Shown here piece by piece: positions 35,538-43,557 of a stretch of 47,266 bases of DNA. The notes below the pieces were generated by a model. The model saw only the letters and a list, made by a program, of their open reading frames with translations. It had not been told where the DNA came from and did no database searches. Both the position numbers and the translations under genes were made by a program. Origin of the DNA: Caldilineales bacterium (GTDB lineage: Bacteria; Chloroflexota; Anaerolineae; J102); NCBI GenBank assembly GCA_024102915.1, contig JAGFJG010000094.1, positions 1 to 47,266 of the forward strand. Direction: 5' to 3'. The number at the start of each line of letters is the position of its first letter. Positions within the stretch are counted from its first letter, which is position 1.

Positions 35538-36522
35538 CCAAACTGGCGACGCCGACACCACTGTGAGGTCCCCAATCTCCAATCGCCTTGGCCAATTTCG
35601 GCAGCGGCAGAACTGGGCAGTGATTGTCACGATCCTCGTGATCTGCGTCATTACAGCGCTTATTAACCCTGTGTTTCTTAAGCCGACCAACCTGATCAAC
35701 ATCGTACGGCAGATCTCTATCCTGGGCATTGTGGCAAGTGGCATGACAATCCTGATGATAGCTGGCGGCATCGACCTTTCGGTGGGTGCCGCGCTTTCCC
35801 TCGCCGGAGTCATCTGCGGTAGCATCCTGGCAAGTGGTTATGGGCAGGTGACGGCCGTGGTAGCGGGGATAGCTGTGGGTGCGCTAATCGGACTTGTCAA
35901 TGGCGCTATCGTCGTCACAACACAAGTGCAGCCTTTCATATCGACATTAGGCATGATGAGTATTCTGCAGGGGCTGGCGCTGTTTGTCACCGGGGGCAGG
36001 CAAATTCCGAACCTTGATGGCGACTTCTTTGCCGCCATCGGTGGCGGCATGATTGGTTTTATTCCAGTGCCTGTTGTCATCCTGTTGGCCGTCGTCATGA
36101 TCTCTCATTTTCTGCTCCAGCATACGAAATGGGGAAGACGATGGTACGCCCTAGGCGGCAACGAGGAAACCGCATTCCTATCTGGAGTCAATGTGAGCCG
36201 TTATAAGATCAGTGTTTACATCATCACGGGTGTATGTGTTGGGATTGCCGCTGTCACGCTGGCATCGCGCATTGGTGCAGCTCTACCCTTGATGGGAAGT
36301 GGTTACGAACTGCAATCGATCGCCGCCGTGGTCATCGGCGGGGTGTCACTTTCCGGTGGTCGCGGCAACATCCTTGGTACCTTTCTGGGTGTGTTGCTTC
36401 TCGGAGTCATTTCCAACAGCCTCAACATGCTCAACGTCAGCGCCTTCTTCCAGACAATGGCAGTGGGCCTGATCATTCTTCTCGCCGTTATCGCCAACCA
36501 GTACAGCCAGCGCCGGACTTAA
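35527..36522 (+). CDS. Sugar ABC transporter permease, CUT2 type (RbsC-like)
   Basis: This 331-residue membrane protein has about eight to ten helices. It contains the family segments [38 protein letters not shown] and the closing [20 protein letters not shown] typical of RbsC. The start ATG at 35527 has GGAGAAGGGA just before it and overlaps the end of the ATPase gene by 11 bases. The binding protein follows after 117 bases. Confidence 0.92.
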   Translation: MLHNQTGDADTTVRSPISNRLGQFRQRQNWAVIVTILVICVITALINPVFLKPTNLINIVRQISILGIVASGMTILMIAGGIDLSVGAALSLAGVICGSILASGYGQVTAVVAGIAVGALIGLVNGAIVVTTQVQPFISTLGMMSILQGLALFVTGGRQIPNLDGDFFAAIGGGMIGFIPVPVVILLAVVMISHFLLQHTKWGRRWYALGGNEETAFLSGVNVSRYKISVYIITGVCVGIAAVTLASRIGAALPLMGSGYELQSIAAVVIGGVSLSGGRGNILGTFLGVLLLGVISNSLNMLNVSAFFQTMAVGLIILLAVIANQYSQRRT

Positions 36523-36639
36523 GGTGCCAGCATAACGCAGACTCCAATGGAGGTGTACTGATACGATGCCCAGTGCTCAGTAAAACAAACAACCAACACC
36601 ATTTTCTGTCCGTCCAACCCATTCTATAGGAGAACCCAC

Positions 36640-37629
36640 ATGAAGATTTATCGGTTTGTGCCCAAAGTTCTGGGTTTGATCATTGTTCTGAGCGTCTTGC
36701 TCGGCGTTCTCGCCGGCTGCGCCGTGCCGACAGCGCCGCCGGAGGCGCCTCAGGTCGCAGAGCCGGAGAAGGAACCAACCATTGGCTACATCGCCGCTGG
36801 CACTGAATACTACTACCAGTGCCAGGAGTCAGGCATCCGTAAGAAGGCAGAAGAACTGGGCGTCGAACTTCTCGTGCTCAATTCCGAGGGGAAAGCAGAC
36901 AAAGAGCTGTCCAACATGGAGGATATGATCTCCAAGGGTGTGGACATGATCCTGATGATGACCACGAATGCCGCAGCCGGTCAGAAAGCGCTACAGCTTG
37001 CCAATACGGCCAATATCCCTGTCATCCTCGTGGGCATCAATGTCGAGCCAGGCGAAGGAAAGCCCGTATCGCTTATCGATTTCGATTTCGCCGACATGGG
37101 CCGCGCCGCAGGCGAATGGGTCGCTGCCAATGTCCCTGATGGCGAAGTTGCGATCATCGAAGGACTGGCGGGAATGGGTGTCGCCGAACCCATCACCCAG
37201 GGTTTCGAGGAGAAGCTGGCTGCAAATCCCAACCTGACGATCGTGGCCAAACAGCCTGCCGACTGGAGCCGCCAGAAGGCCCAAGATATCGCGACGAATC
37301 TGATGCAGTCCCATCCCAACCTGAAGGTGATCTACGGCCACAATGACGACATGTCCATGGGCATCATCAAGGCCGTCGAAGATGCAGGCAAGAGCGGTCA
37401 AATAATGGTCGTCTCTGACAACGCATCGCCCGAAGGTGTGGAAGCCATCAAGGCTGGCACATTGGTGGGTTCAGTGGCGCAGTCACCTGCCGTGGACGAG
37501 GGCGAACGCGCTGTTGTGCTTGCCGTAGACTACTTGAACGGCAAGACGATACCCGAGCACGAGCGGGAGAATCTATTCTTCCTAAGTGAGGACAATATCG
37601 ATAAGGCAATGCCCTGGTGCTACGAATAG
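36640..37629 (+). CDS. Sugar-binding lipoprotein of the ABC transporter (RbsB-like)
   Basis: This 329-residue protein has a lipoprotein signal peptide with lipobox LAGC (C27) and the Peripla_BP_4 fold: TIGYIAAGTEYYYQCQ, KGVDMILMMTTNA, NIPVILVGINVE, VIYGHNDDMSMGIIKAVEDA. The domain matches ribose/galactose-type binding proteins. In a monoderm it would be tethered to the outer face of the membrane. AGGAG lies before the ATG. A hairpin just downstream (37643-37692) may shield its mRNA, as is common for binding proteins made in excess. Confidence 0.92.
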   Translation: MKIYRFVPKVLGLIIVLSVLLGVLAGCAVPTAPPEAPQVAEPEKEPTIGYIAAGTEYYYQCQESGIRKKAEELGVELLVLNSEGKADKELSNMEDMISKGVDMILMMTTNAAAGQKALQLANTANIPVILVGINVEPGEGKPVSLIDFDFADMGRAAGEWVAANVPDGEVAIIEGLAGMGVAEPITQGFEEKLAANPNLTIVAKQPADWSRQKAQDIATNLMQSHPNLKVIYGHNDDMSMGIIKAVEDAGKSGQIMVVSDNASPEGVEAIKAGTLVGSVAQSPAVDEGERAVVLAVDYLNGKTIPEHERENLFFLSEDNIDKAMPWCYE

Positions 37630-37642
37630 GTTGTAGCTGCTC

Positions 37643-37692
37643 GAGTGGAGAGGGTGGATCCATGGACAGCACAGGTCCACCCTACTCTACTC
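37643..37692 (+). terminator. Hairpin after the binding-protein gene
   Basis: GAGTGGAGAGGGTGGATC (37643-37660) pairs almost fully with GGTCCACCCTACTCTACTC (37674-37692) around a 13-base loop. No T run follows, so it is more likely an mRNA-stabilising or attenuating hairpin than a full stop. Confidence 0.5.
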
Positions 37693-37753
37693 TGATCTGA
37701 GCCACCTTTATTCCTAATCGAAGTCATCCCACGTTCTCATGGAGGTAACAACC

Positions 37754-39259
37754 ATGTCCGAGCCAATGAAAATCACGCTAATTGGCGCCAGCGGCTGGTA
37801 CGCCTTTGATATCTATCGGCGCGTTTTCAGCGACGAGAGAATGCGACCAGTACAACTCCGAATCTGGAATCGTAATCCAAAGACTGGCGATGCAATCGCT
37901 CAGATGTTGGACTTCGTCCGCAGCGAAACCGGAATCCGGGATGTCGATTTCGATCTCTTTGACTCGCGTAAGGAGGCGCTGCGAGGAACGGATTACGTTC
38001 TCTTCGCCGCATGCGTCGACTATCCCCGCGTGCGCGTGCAAGACGCCGAGGTGTGCGAGAAACACGGCGTATTTCCACTTGAAGTCGAGACAATGACCCC
38101 CGGAGGATTGATGAATGCCTTCCGGCATGTGCCCATCGCCCTCGGGGCCGCTCATGAGTTGGAAGAAGTCTCACCCGGTGCCACGATCATTTGTGTCACA
38201 AACCCCTTGTTGCGCATATGCGATGCCCTAAATCGGCACTCCACAATCCGGTTTATTGGCCACTGCGACGGAATCGTCCACACCAAGGTAGACCTGTCTA
38301 CTGCCATGGGTCTCGATCCAAAAGATGTCGAGGTCACAGCTGCCGGCGTTAATCATCTCACATTCATCCTGAAGATGTGGGACAAGCGGACTGGCGATGA
38401 CCTCCTCCCTCGTATTCCACAGGCATTGCCACATATCCGTCAGAACGGACCATTCGGCTTCCGCTTCTCCAACGTCGTCTATAAACTGCTTGGCCACTAC
38501 CCTTCGCCGGGTGACAACCACATTGCCGACCAGCTTCCGTTCGTCAGTCGCGACATGCAACTCAACACTCCGATCCCGAAGCTCGACGTTGCGTTCCCAC
38601 CGGCTGATTTGATGAAGAAGGGTCTGGCCGACAACGCCAACAGCGTTTCTTCAGTTGGTGAACGAATTCGCGACCCGAAAGTGCTAAACGCTTTCCTGAA
38701 TCAGGCTCGCACCGAGGAGAGCGGTGACTGGATGCTGGCCCTGCGCGGTCGGGTGCCACCGCGCCTAGTTGAAGCCCTGAACGTACCTAACGACGGGCAT
38801 ATCACCAACCTGCCCACGGGTTCTATCATCGAAGTGCCTGGCAGCATCGATGCGGGTGGGTGTCATGGCCATGCGGTTGGGGCGTTGCCAACTGCCATTG
38901 CTAGCCTATGCCAGCGCATGCTGGCGGCTCATGAAGCAGCGGTGGAGGCGTGTGTCTACACCAGCCGCGAAGCCGCTTTGCGGTCATTGGCTCTTGAACC
39001 CACTGTGCGTGACCTATACGTGATCGAAGATCTGCTGGATGATCTTCTGGCCGTCAATGCACCTTATCTTGATGATGAATTCCTTGCCAAGATGCAACGT
39101 AAAGACGCAAGCAGGAGGGTTGCGCTGGTTGAACCAGCACCAGACAATCCCATGCGTCCCGAAGCTCCGATGCCTGAAGGGATTCCGACCCAGGATGTCC
39201 TGACAGGGGCGGCGTGGGGGTCCAACTTGGGTAACCTTTCCGACGCAGATATGGAGTAG
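37754..39259 (+). CDS. GH4-family glycosidase (NAD- and metal-dependent)
   Basis: This protein of about 501 residues has a Rossmann start (ITLIGASGWY) and the GH4 landmarks: TMTPGGLMNAF, VTNPLLR, the metal-ligand region IGHCDG (C171) and AAGVNHLTF (H201). GH4 enzymes cleave glycosides by an NAD+-assisted oxidation-elimination route and need Mn2+ or a similar metal. Substrate (alpha-galactoside, alpha-glucuronide or other) cannot be told. The ATG at 37754 has GGAGG at the right distance; ATG 37739 overlaps that site and is rejected. Its place after a sugar transporter suggests use of the imported sugar compound. Confidence 0.85.
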   Translation: MSEPMKITLIGASGWYAFDIYRRVFSDERMRPVQLRIWNRNPKTGDAIAQMLDFVRSETGIRDVDFDLFDSRKEALRGTDYVLFAACVDYPRVRVQDAEVCEKHGVFPLEVETMTPGGLMNAFRHVPIALGAAHELEEVSPGATIICVTNPLLRICDALNRHSTIRFIGHCDGIVHTKVDLSTAMGLDPKDVEVTAAGVNHLTFILKMWDKRTGDDLLPRIPQALPHIRQNGPFGFRFSNVVYKLLGHYPSPGDNHIADQLPFVSRDMQLNTPIPKLDVAFPPADLMKKGLADNANSVSSVGERIRDPKVLNAFLNQARTEESGDWMLALRGRVPPRLVEALNVPNDGHITNLPTGSIIEVPGSIDAGGCHGHAVGALPTAIASLCQRMLAAHEAAVEACVYTSREAALRSLALEPTVRDLYVIEDLLDDLLAVNAPYLDDEFLAKMQRKDASRRVALVEPAPDNPMRPEAPMPEGIPTQDVLTGAAWGSNLGNLSDADME

Positions 39260-39412
39260 GTGTCATCTATCCTGCCGGGGACCATCTCGGTTCCCGGCAG
39301 GAAACCATGGATGGGTCATCTTTTTTGGCGATGCCGACCTGCATCACAAGGGCTCTGGAACGCGAGTGGCCAGCGCTCTGTATATTCTTGACCCCGCCGG
39401 AGGACCAAACTG

Positions 39413-40522
39413 ATGAAACATCGCGACCGCGTTCGCGCAGCACTTGACAGACAAGAGCCTGATCGCTGCCCAATGCAGGTAACCTTCACGCCCGAATTTG
39501 CCGACAGACTTAAGTCCGATATGGCGATGGGCGATCGTGTACTCAATCTGTCGCGCCCTGGTCACAATCCCCACGGTGGCGGCAATACCTACGAGCTAGA
39601 GCGTGCACTAGACGTCGATATGCTTTTAACATCCGTATGCTGGGCAAACGGCTACTACCAAGGCGATGATCGCTACACGGACGAATGGGGTGTCACATGG
39701 CGGTCAGTTCCTTATCAAACGGATTTCGGGCAAGGCAGATATACTGAGATGGTGGGGCACCCGTTGGCGGCTGCAGGTGCTCTCTCGCAGTATCATGCGC
39801 CTGATCCACACAGACCGGAGTTGTACAACGACTCGCGGTGGACACTTGAACACTTCAAAGACGAGTACTGGATCGTGGGTGTCACTGTCACGACAGTCTG
39901 GGAAACTGCGTGGGCACTGCGAGGCTACGCCCAACTGCTGATAGACTTGGTGGAAGATCAAGACCTGGCGAACGCCATTCTGGACATTCCCTACAAGTAT
40001 CATCTGGCGGCGGCCAAACATCTAGTGGAACTTGGCGTCGATATGATCTGGATCGGGGACGATGTGGGTACACAGCGAGCCATGCTAATGTCGCCCGCAC
40101 ACTGGCGGCAGTTTCTCAAACCGCGCATGGCGGAATTCATCGAAACGGTCAAGAGGATGAATCCCGCTCTCAAGGTTGCGTACCACTCCGACGGCAACAT
40201 CCTGCCCATTATCCCTGAGCTTATCGACATCGGGCTCGACATCCTGAATCCCGTGCAACCGCTCTGCATGGATCCAACAGCACTCAAGCGGCAGTTCGGA
40301 GATCGACTCTGCTTCTGGGGCACGATCGATGAACAGCATACCCTGCCTTTCGGTACACCCCAGGATGTAAGCAACGAAGTGCTGCAGCGTCTGAGAACTG
40401 TTGGCAAGGAGGGCGGATTGGTCATCGGCCCAACGCACCATGTCCAGCTTGACACTCCTTTAGAGAACTTCTGGGCAATGATCGACACCATCACCAACAC
40501 GGCCTACGCAGATCTTCGCTAA
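39413..40522 (+). CDS. Uroporphyrinogen decarboxylase-like (UroD superfamily) protein
   Basis: This 369-residue protein has the UroD/MtaA-type TIM-barrel pattern: MKHRDRVRAALDRQEPDRCP at the start, VDMIWIGDDVGTQ, KVAYHSDGNILPII and LDILNPVQP. It lacks the N-terminal features of true heme-synthesis HemE, and no heme genes are nearby. Members of this group near sugar transporters in Chloroflexota have no settled role; methyl transfer is known for MtaA/MtbA relatives. GGAGG lies before the ATG. It is the last gene of the sugar locus and ends 29 bases before a perfect hairpin. Confidence 0.8.
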   Translation: MKHRDRVRAALDRQEPDRCPMQVTFTPEFADRLKSDMAMGDRVLNLSRPGHNPHGGGNTYELERALDVDMLLTSVCWANGYYQGDDRYTDEWGVTWRSVPYQTDFGQGRYTEMVGHPLAAAGALSQYHAPDPHRPELYNDSRWTLEHFKDEYWIVGVTVTTVWETAWALRGYAQLLIDLVEDQDLANAILDIPYKYHLAAAKHLVELGVDMIWIGDDVGTQRAMLMSPAHWRQFLKPRMAEFIETVKRMNPALKVAYHSDGNILPIIPELIDIGLDILNPVQPLCMDPTALKRQFGDRLCFWGTIDEQHTLPFGTPQDVSNEVLQRLRTVGKEGGLVIGPTHHVQLDTPLENFWAMIDTITNTAYADLR

Positions 40523-40551
40523 TAGACGCATCAGATAGAAGTCGTACTTTC

Positions 40552-40587
40552 AATCTTTCAGGTAAGTCCGAAGTTACCTGAAAGATT
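40552..40587. terminator. Perfect 14-bp hairpin closing the sugar locus
   Basis: AATCTTTCAGGTAA (40552-40565) and TTACCTGAAAGATT (40574-40587) are exact inverted copies around an 8-base loop. It lies 29 bases after the last gene. There is no long T run, but the left arm starts after ACTTTC and the structure could stop transcription from either side. Confidence 0.6.
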
Positions 40588-40900
40588 AGACCGAGGCTTG
40601 CCTGATTCCTCTATATGAATGCATGGAAAGCATGAAAGGTTTATGCTTGAATGTCTCTTCCGACGCAGCCGGCTATACCTCTGGCCTTCGTAGGCTGAGC
40701 TATGATCTCTGAGTAGTGGTTATTTTTGACTGATGCTTGATCAGGCAGTGAATTCATCAGTCCCAGTAGCTGATGGACCGATGTTTAACCGCTTGATTTC
40801 GTGACTTTACAGTCTTCCAAATTGTCGGAAACAGGCGCATTTCCAAATCCACTAACGCTACCGGACTTAGGTATCAGTCATTTCTGACCCACTACCGCTA

Positions 40901-41078
40901 TTGGTTCAGGGCTTCCTCGCCAATCCGCCACCTACTGGTCCGCAACCGAATGCCAATAAGCGGGGTCGGCGGAAGCAAAGCCAGGCCAAGATCCTGCTCG
41001 ATCAGTGCAAAAACCACAAACCAGCCGTGTTAGCCTTCATGTGCGATTTCAACGTTCCTTTCACCGTCGACGGGATAT
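40901..41078 (+). pseudogene. IS66 transposase fragment
   Basis: The frame reads GFLANPPPTGPQPNANKRGR, then KQSQAKILLDQCKNHKPAVL and AFMCDFNVPFTVD. This matches the part of IS66 TnpC just before the final catalytic Glu (the family has AVLAFMYDFRVPFDNN). It stops matching after VPFT, and no inverted repeats are seen, so this is a dead remnant. Confidence 0.75.
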
Positions 41079-41130
41079 CAAGGGCCTGTAAAAGTAGATA
41101 GTCTCCCTGTGCGATGTTGATGCTCATTTC

Positions 41131-41150
41131 GGGCCACGAATGACACGAAT
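41131..41150. repeat. Dispersed repeat, second copy
   Basis: GGGCCACGAATGACACGAAT differs by one base from 21470-21489 in the tad region, 20 kb away. Confidence 0.6.
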
Positions 41151-41171
41151 TACGACACCTGCGATGAACCC

Positions 41172-41476
41172 TCCGCCTCCACCCAGGTTCGGGTGCTAGC
41201 TGCCCGCGAGCGTCAGGAGACCCGCCTGAACGAGGTGTCGCACGTAAGCTGCAATACCGCGACTTAGGCCCCTCCGAAGTACTTGAATTCTGTCGGTTGA
41301 ACGAAACCAGATTTCAGTGGGTGGGAGCGGCCATGCGCCTGCTGCAATACAGCGCCCGCGCTTGTCACCGCATCCGCAAGCCTGCCTGCACCATCACCCA
41401 CCTCGCCGCCCATGACCGTATCGAACACGATCACATTGCGGAGACGATCCAGTACCGGCTGCGGCAGAGGAGGTAA
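41172..41476 (+). pseudogene. comM: ComM/YifB Mg-chelatase-like protein, frameshifted C-terminus
   Basis: One frame gives TQVRVLAARERQETRLNEVS then CNTAT; the frame starting at 41264 gives LGPSEVLEFCRLNE, QYSARACHRIRKPACTITHL and HIAETIQYRLRQRR ending in TAA. Together these are the C-terminus of ComM/YifB (family pattern: LSARAYHRILKVARTIADLA). One frameshift near 41263 separates them and the ATPase part is absent, so the gene is dead. ComM aids branch migration during natural transformation. Confidence 0.8.
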
Positions 41477-41551
41477 TGAGAGCGGGGGTAGATATGTTTC
41501 TGTGGGGTCGCGCCGGCAACTTCGTTTGAAGTTGGGAAGACGATATACGGT

Positions 41552-42769
41552 CTAGAGATTTTCCTTGAAGAACTCGATCGTCCGCCTCATGGCCTCATTG
41601 AAATAGGGTGAGTCAATGTTGTGCCCGCCACCGTCATACCGATAAAACTCATACTCTTTGTTGGCTGCGTCCAGCACAGTCGCCAGGTCGACAGAGTAGC
41701 CGATATTGACAACATCGTCATTAGTGGCATGATGTAGCTGAAGCGGCGATTCCAGTAGATCGAGATGCTCAGTGAGGGAGACCGCCTGCCAGTAAGGTTT
41801 CGATGTATCAGGTGGGCCGTAGGTCTCACGTATCTGTTGGCTAATGCGGCGGCTCGTAGTTTGAACCGCAGGGTTGTACGAGGTGTCATCAATGGCATAA
41901 AGCGTGAAGTCATCATAGCTGTAGACCGCTCCCGCCCAGATCACCCCGGCCTTTATCTCGGGCTCGACCAACATTGCACGCAGCACGAGATTGCCAGCCA
42001 TACTATGCCCCCACATCCCTATGCCCTCCGCATCGACATAGTCGAGCGTCTGCAGGCTCTTCAAGGCCGAGATAGCATCTATCGAATAGTCAGGTGAGAA
42101 ATAGGTGCCGGTTGGCTCGCCTTCAGAATTGCCGAAGCCGCGCAGATCAATCTTGAACACGACGAAGCCGTTACGAGCCAAAGTATCCACATAGGCGACG
42201 TAGCGCTCGGTCGTGCGGTAGACATTGGGCGGTATGTAGCCGTGGTTGAAAACGATAGCTTTGAAACCATCTGCTGGCGGGCTTCCAAAGGGCACAGTCA
42301 GTAGCCCGTAGATCTTGTTGCCTTCAGAGAGATAGCTGGCGATGTAACGGGAATAGTTGGCGCCGTCCTCCAACTGCTGCTCAACGGTGATTACACTGCC
42401 TTCGATGTCGCGTTGCGCGAGGGCGGCGATGGTCAATTCGTTACCAATCTCAAAGGCAGGCGTCGATTGCTCAGACTCAAGTGAGGGTGTCGGCGTGATT
42501 GTGAGAGATAGAGTCGCTGTTGGCTCCGCAACATGGGTTGGCGTCGACGATGGCATCAGCGTCGGTCGGGTTGTTGGCGTTCTCGTCGCAGTTGGGGTGC
42601 TCGGTGAAATATCTGAAGTCATCGTTGCTGACGATGCAACCTCTGTATGGGCATCCGGTGTCTGCCTTGCAGGTTTGACCGATACCTGGGTAAACCCCGG
42701 CCCACAAGCAGCCGAAAAGCCTAGGAGGGTAATGAGCATCAATATGCTGAAAGAGCGGAATGATTTCAT
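41552..42769 (-). CDS. Lipoprotein alpha/beta hydrolase (prolyl-oligopeptidase-like)
   Basis: This 405-residue protein has a lipoprotein signal (lipobox FSAAC, C22) and a long Thr/Ser/Pro linker (about 35-105). The alpha/beta hydrolase domain has nucleophile S256 in GHSMAG, an acid at D351 or D352 (HATNDDVV) and H383 in GGGHNI. The segment FNHGYIPPNVYRT suits an oxyanion-hole region. It would act outside the cell on an ester or peptide; the substrate is unknown. It has its own minus-strand orientation, convergent with the decayed region. The linker type is common in Chloroflexota surface proteins. Confidence 0.87.
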   Translation of the reverse strand: MKSFRSFSILMLITLLGFSAACGPGFTQVSVKPARQTPDAHTEVASSATMTSDISPSTPTATRTPTTRPTLMPSSTPTHVAEPTATLSLTITPTPSLESEQSTPAFEIGNELTIAALAQRDIEGSVITVEQQLEDGANYSRYIASYLSEGNKIYGLLTVPFGSPPADGFKAIVFNHGYIPPNVYRTTERYVAYVDTLARNGFVVFKIDLRGFGNSEGEPTGTYFSPDYSIDAISALKSLQTLDYVDAEGIGMWGHSMAGNLVLRAMLVEPEIKAGVIWAGAVYSYDDFTLYAIDDTSYNPAVQTTSRRISQQIRETYGPPDTSKPYWQAVSLTEHLDLLESPLQLHHATNDDVVNIGYSVDLATVLDAANKEYEFYRYDGGGHNIDSPYFNEAMRRTIEFFKENL

Positions 42770-42961
42770 AATGAAGTTCTCAAAAGGGCACAGGTGAGCG
42801 CTGTCGATCAGCCGTCATGTTCCTTTGGCAGTGTGCGTTCAACTACTGCATACAGGCGGCCATCGTTCAGGGCGAAACCAGGCCCCTAATCTAGTCTTGT
42901 CGCTTGATCAAAGTCTCTTCGGACGGAGCTTATGAAGATGATGATCTGGCTAACCAGCAGA
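42770..42961 (-). other. Gap with a short coding remnant
   Basis: On the minus strand a 25-codon piece ending at 42808 reads GPGFALNDGRLYAVVERTLP and then KEHDG before a stop, with a stop just upstream too. It could be the tail of a lost gene. Nothing else is seen. Confidence 0.3.
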
Positions 42962-43372
42962 CTAAGGGACAATTTCCACAAATTCAACTGGACCCTGGAT
43001 TTCAACCAACTCGGCGAAAATCCAGACCGGTTCACCATCTGATTCTGCGAGTTACCACCAGTTGCCCTGTTCATTCTTGCCGATGACGATGAATTGCTCG
43101 CCAATCGCCACTCCACCCACGCGAGCATAGTCAGTTCCTGGCCCCTGCCGCAGGTTAGCGGAGAATAGGGCAGTGGCAATGACATCAGGGATAGGTGTTG
43201 GTGTTGTGGTGGCGGTAGGCTCCGGAGTTGGCGTCGGCGGTACCGGTGTTGCGGTGGCGGTAGGCTCTGGTGTCGGCGTAATGGTCGCAATGAGTGAGCC
43301 CAGAGCGCCCGTCGAACTCTGGCAAGAAATCAGTGCCAGGCTCACAATCGTCAAGAATATCAAGCGAATCAT
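42962..43372 (-). pseudogene. Lipoprotein with SH3 domain, interrupted by a stop codon
   Basis: The frame starts with a lipoprotein signal (LISC, C17), a TPTPEPTATATP linker (about 33-62) and a bacterial SH3 domain (LFSANLRQGPGTDYARVGG, FIVIGKNEQGNWW). A TAA at 43054-43052 stops it after 106 residues. The same frame then goes on for 29 codons with sensible sequence (LAESDGEPVWIFAELVEIQG) to a TAG. The SH3 fold needs that last part, so the TAA is probably a recent nonsense change. If translation does end at 43052 the domain is incomplete. Such domains bind cell wall. Confidence 0.7.
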
Positions 43373-43557
43373 CTGTGCCTCCTACTACCGTCCAAATAGG
43401 CCGTCGAATATAAATGAGTTTGACAATTTGTGGAGCAGTTTCAGGTGAACACGATGCCCTCAGAGCACGCTAAGGGACCATAAAAGTATAAGTCCGCGGT
43501 ACTACCTGTAAATCAACGATTGAAAACGCGGTGTAATACTTTTACACGTCCTAAGCA
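43373..43557. other. Gap before the IS4 element
   Basis: TAAAAGTAT near 43484 and its complement ATACTTTTA near 43536 form a loose inverted pair with about 43 bases between. The stretch ends in AGCA (43554-43557), the left copy of the target duplication. No gene is seen. Confidence 0.4.

Larger units (their letters stand above)
40588..41551. other. Decayed intergenic region
   Basis: About 1 kb without an intact gene. It holds an IS66 transposase fragment (40901-41078), a dispersed repeat (41131-41150) and a frameshifted comM end (41172-41476). The first 300 bases show nothing I can name. Confidence 0.6.

Noticed and set aside
37739..37753. GH4 start at ATG 37739
   Set aside because: This ATG is part of the GGAGG ribosome site for ATG 37754.
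41188..41215. Second attachment site, because CCCAGGTTCGGGT resembles the tRNA T arm
   Set aside because: Only about 10 bases match and they are codons of the comM fragment.
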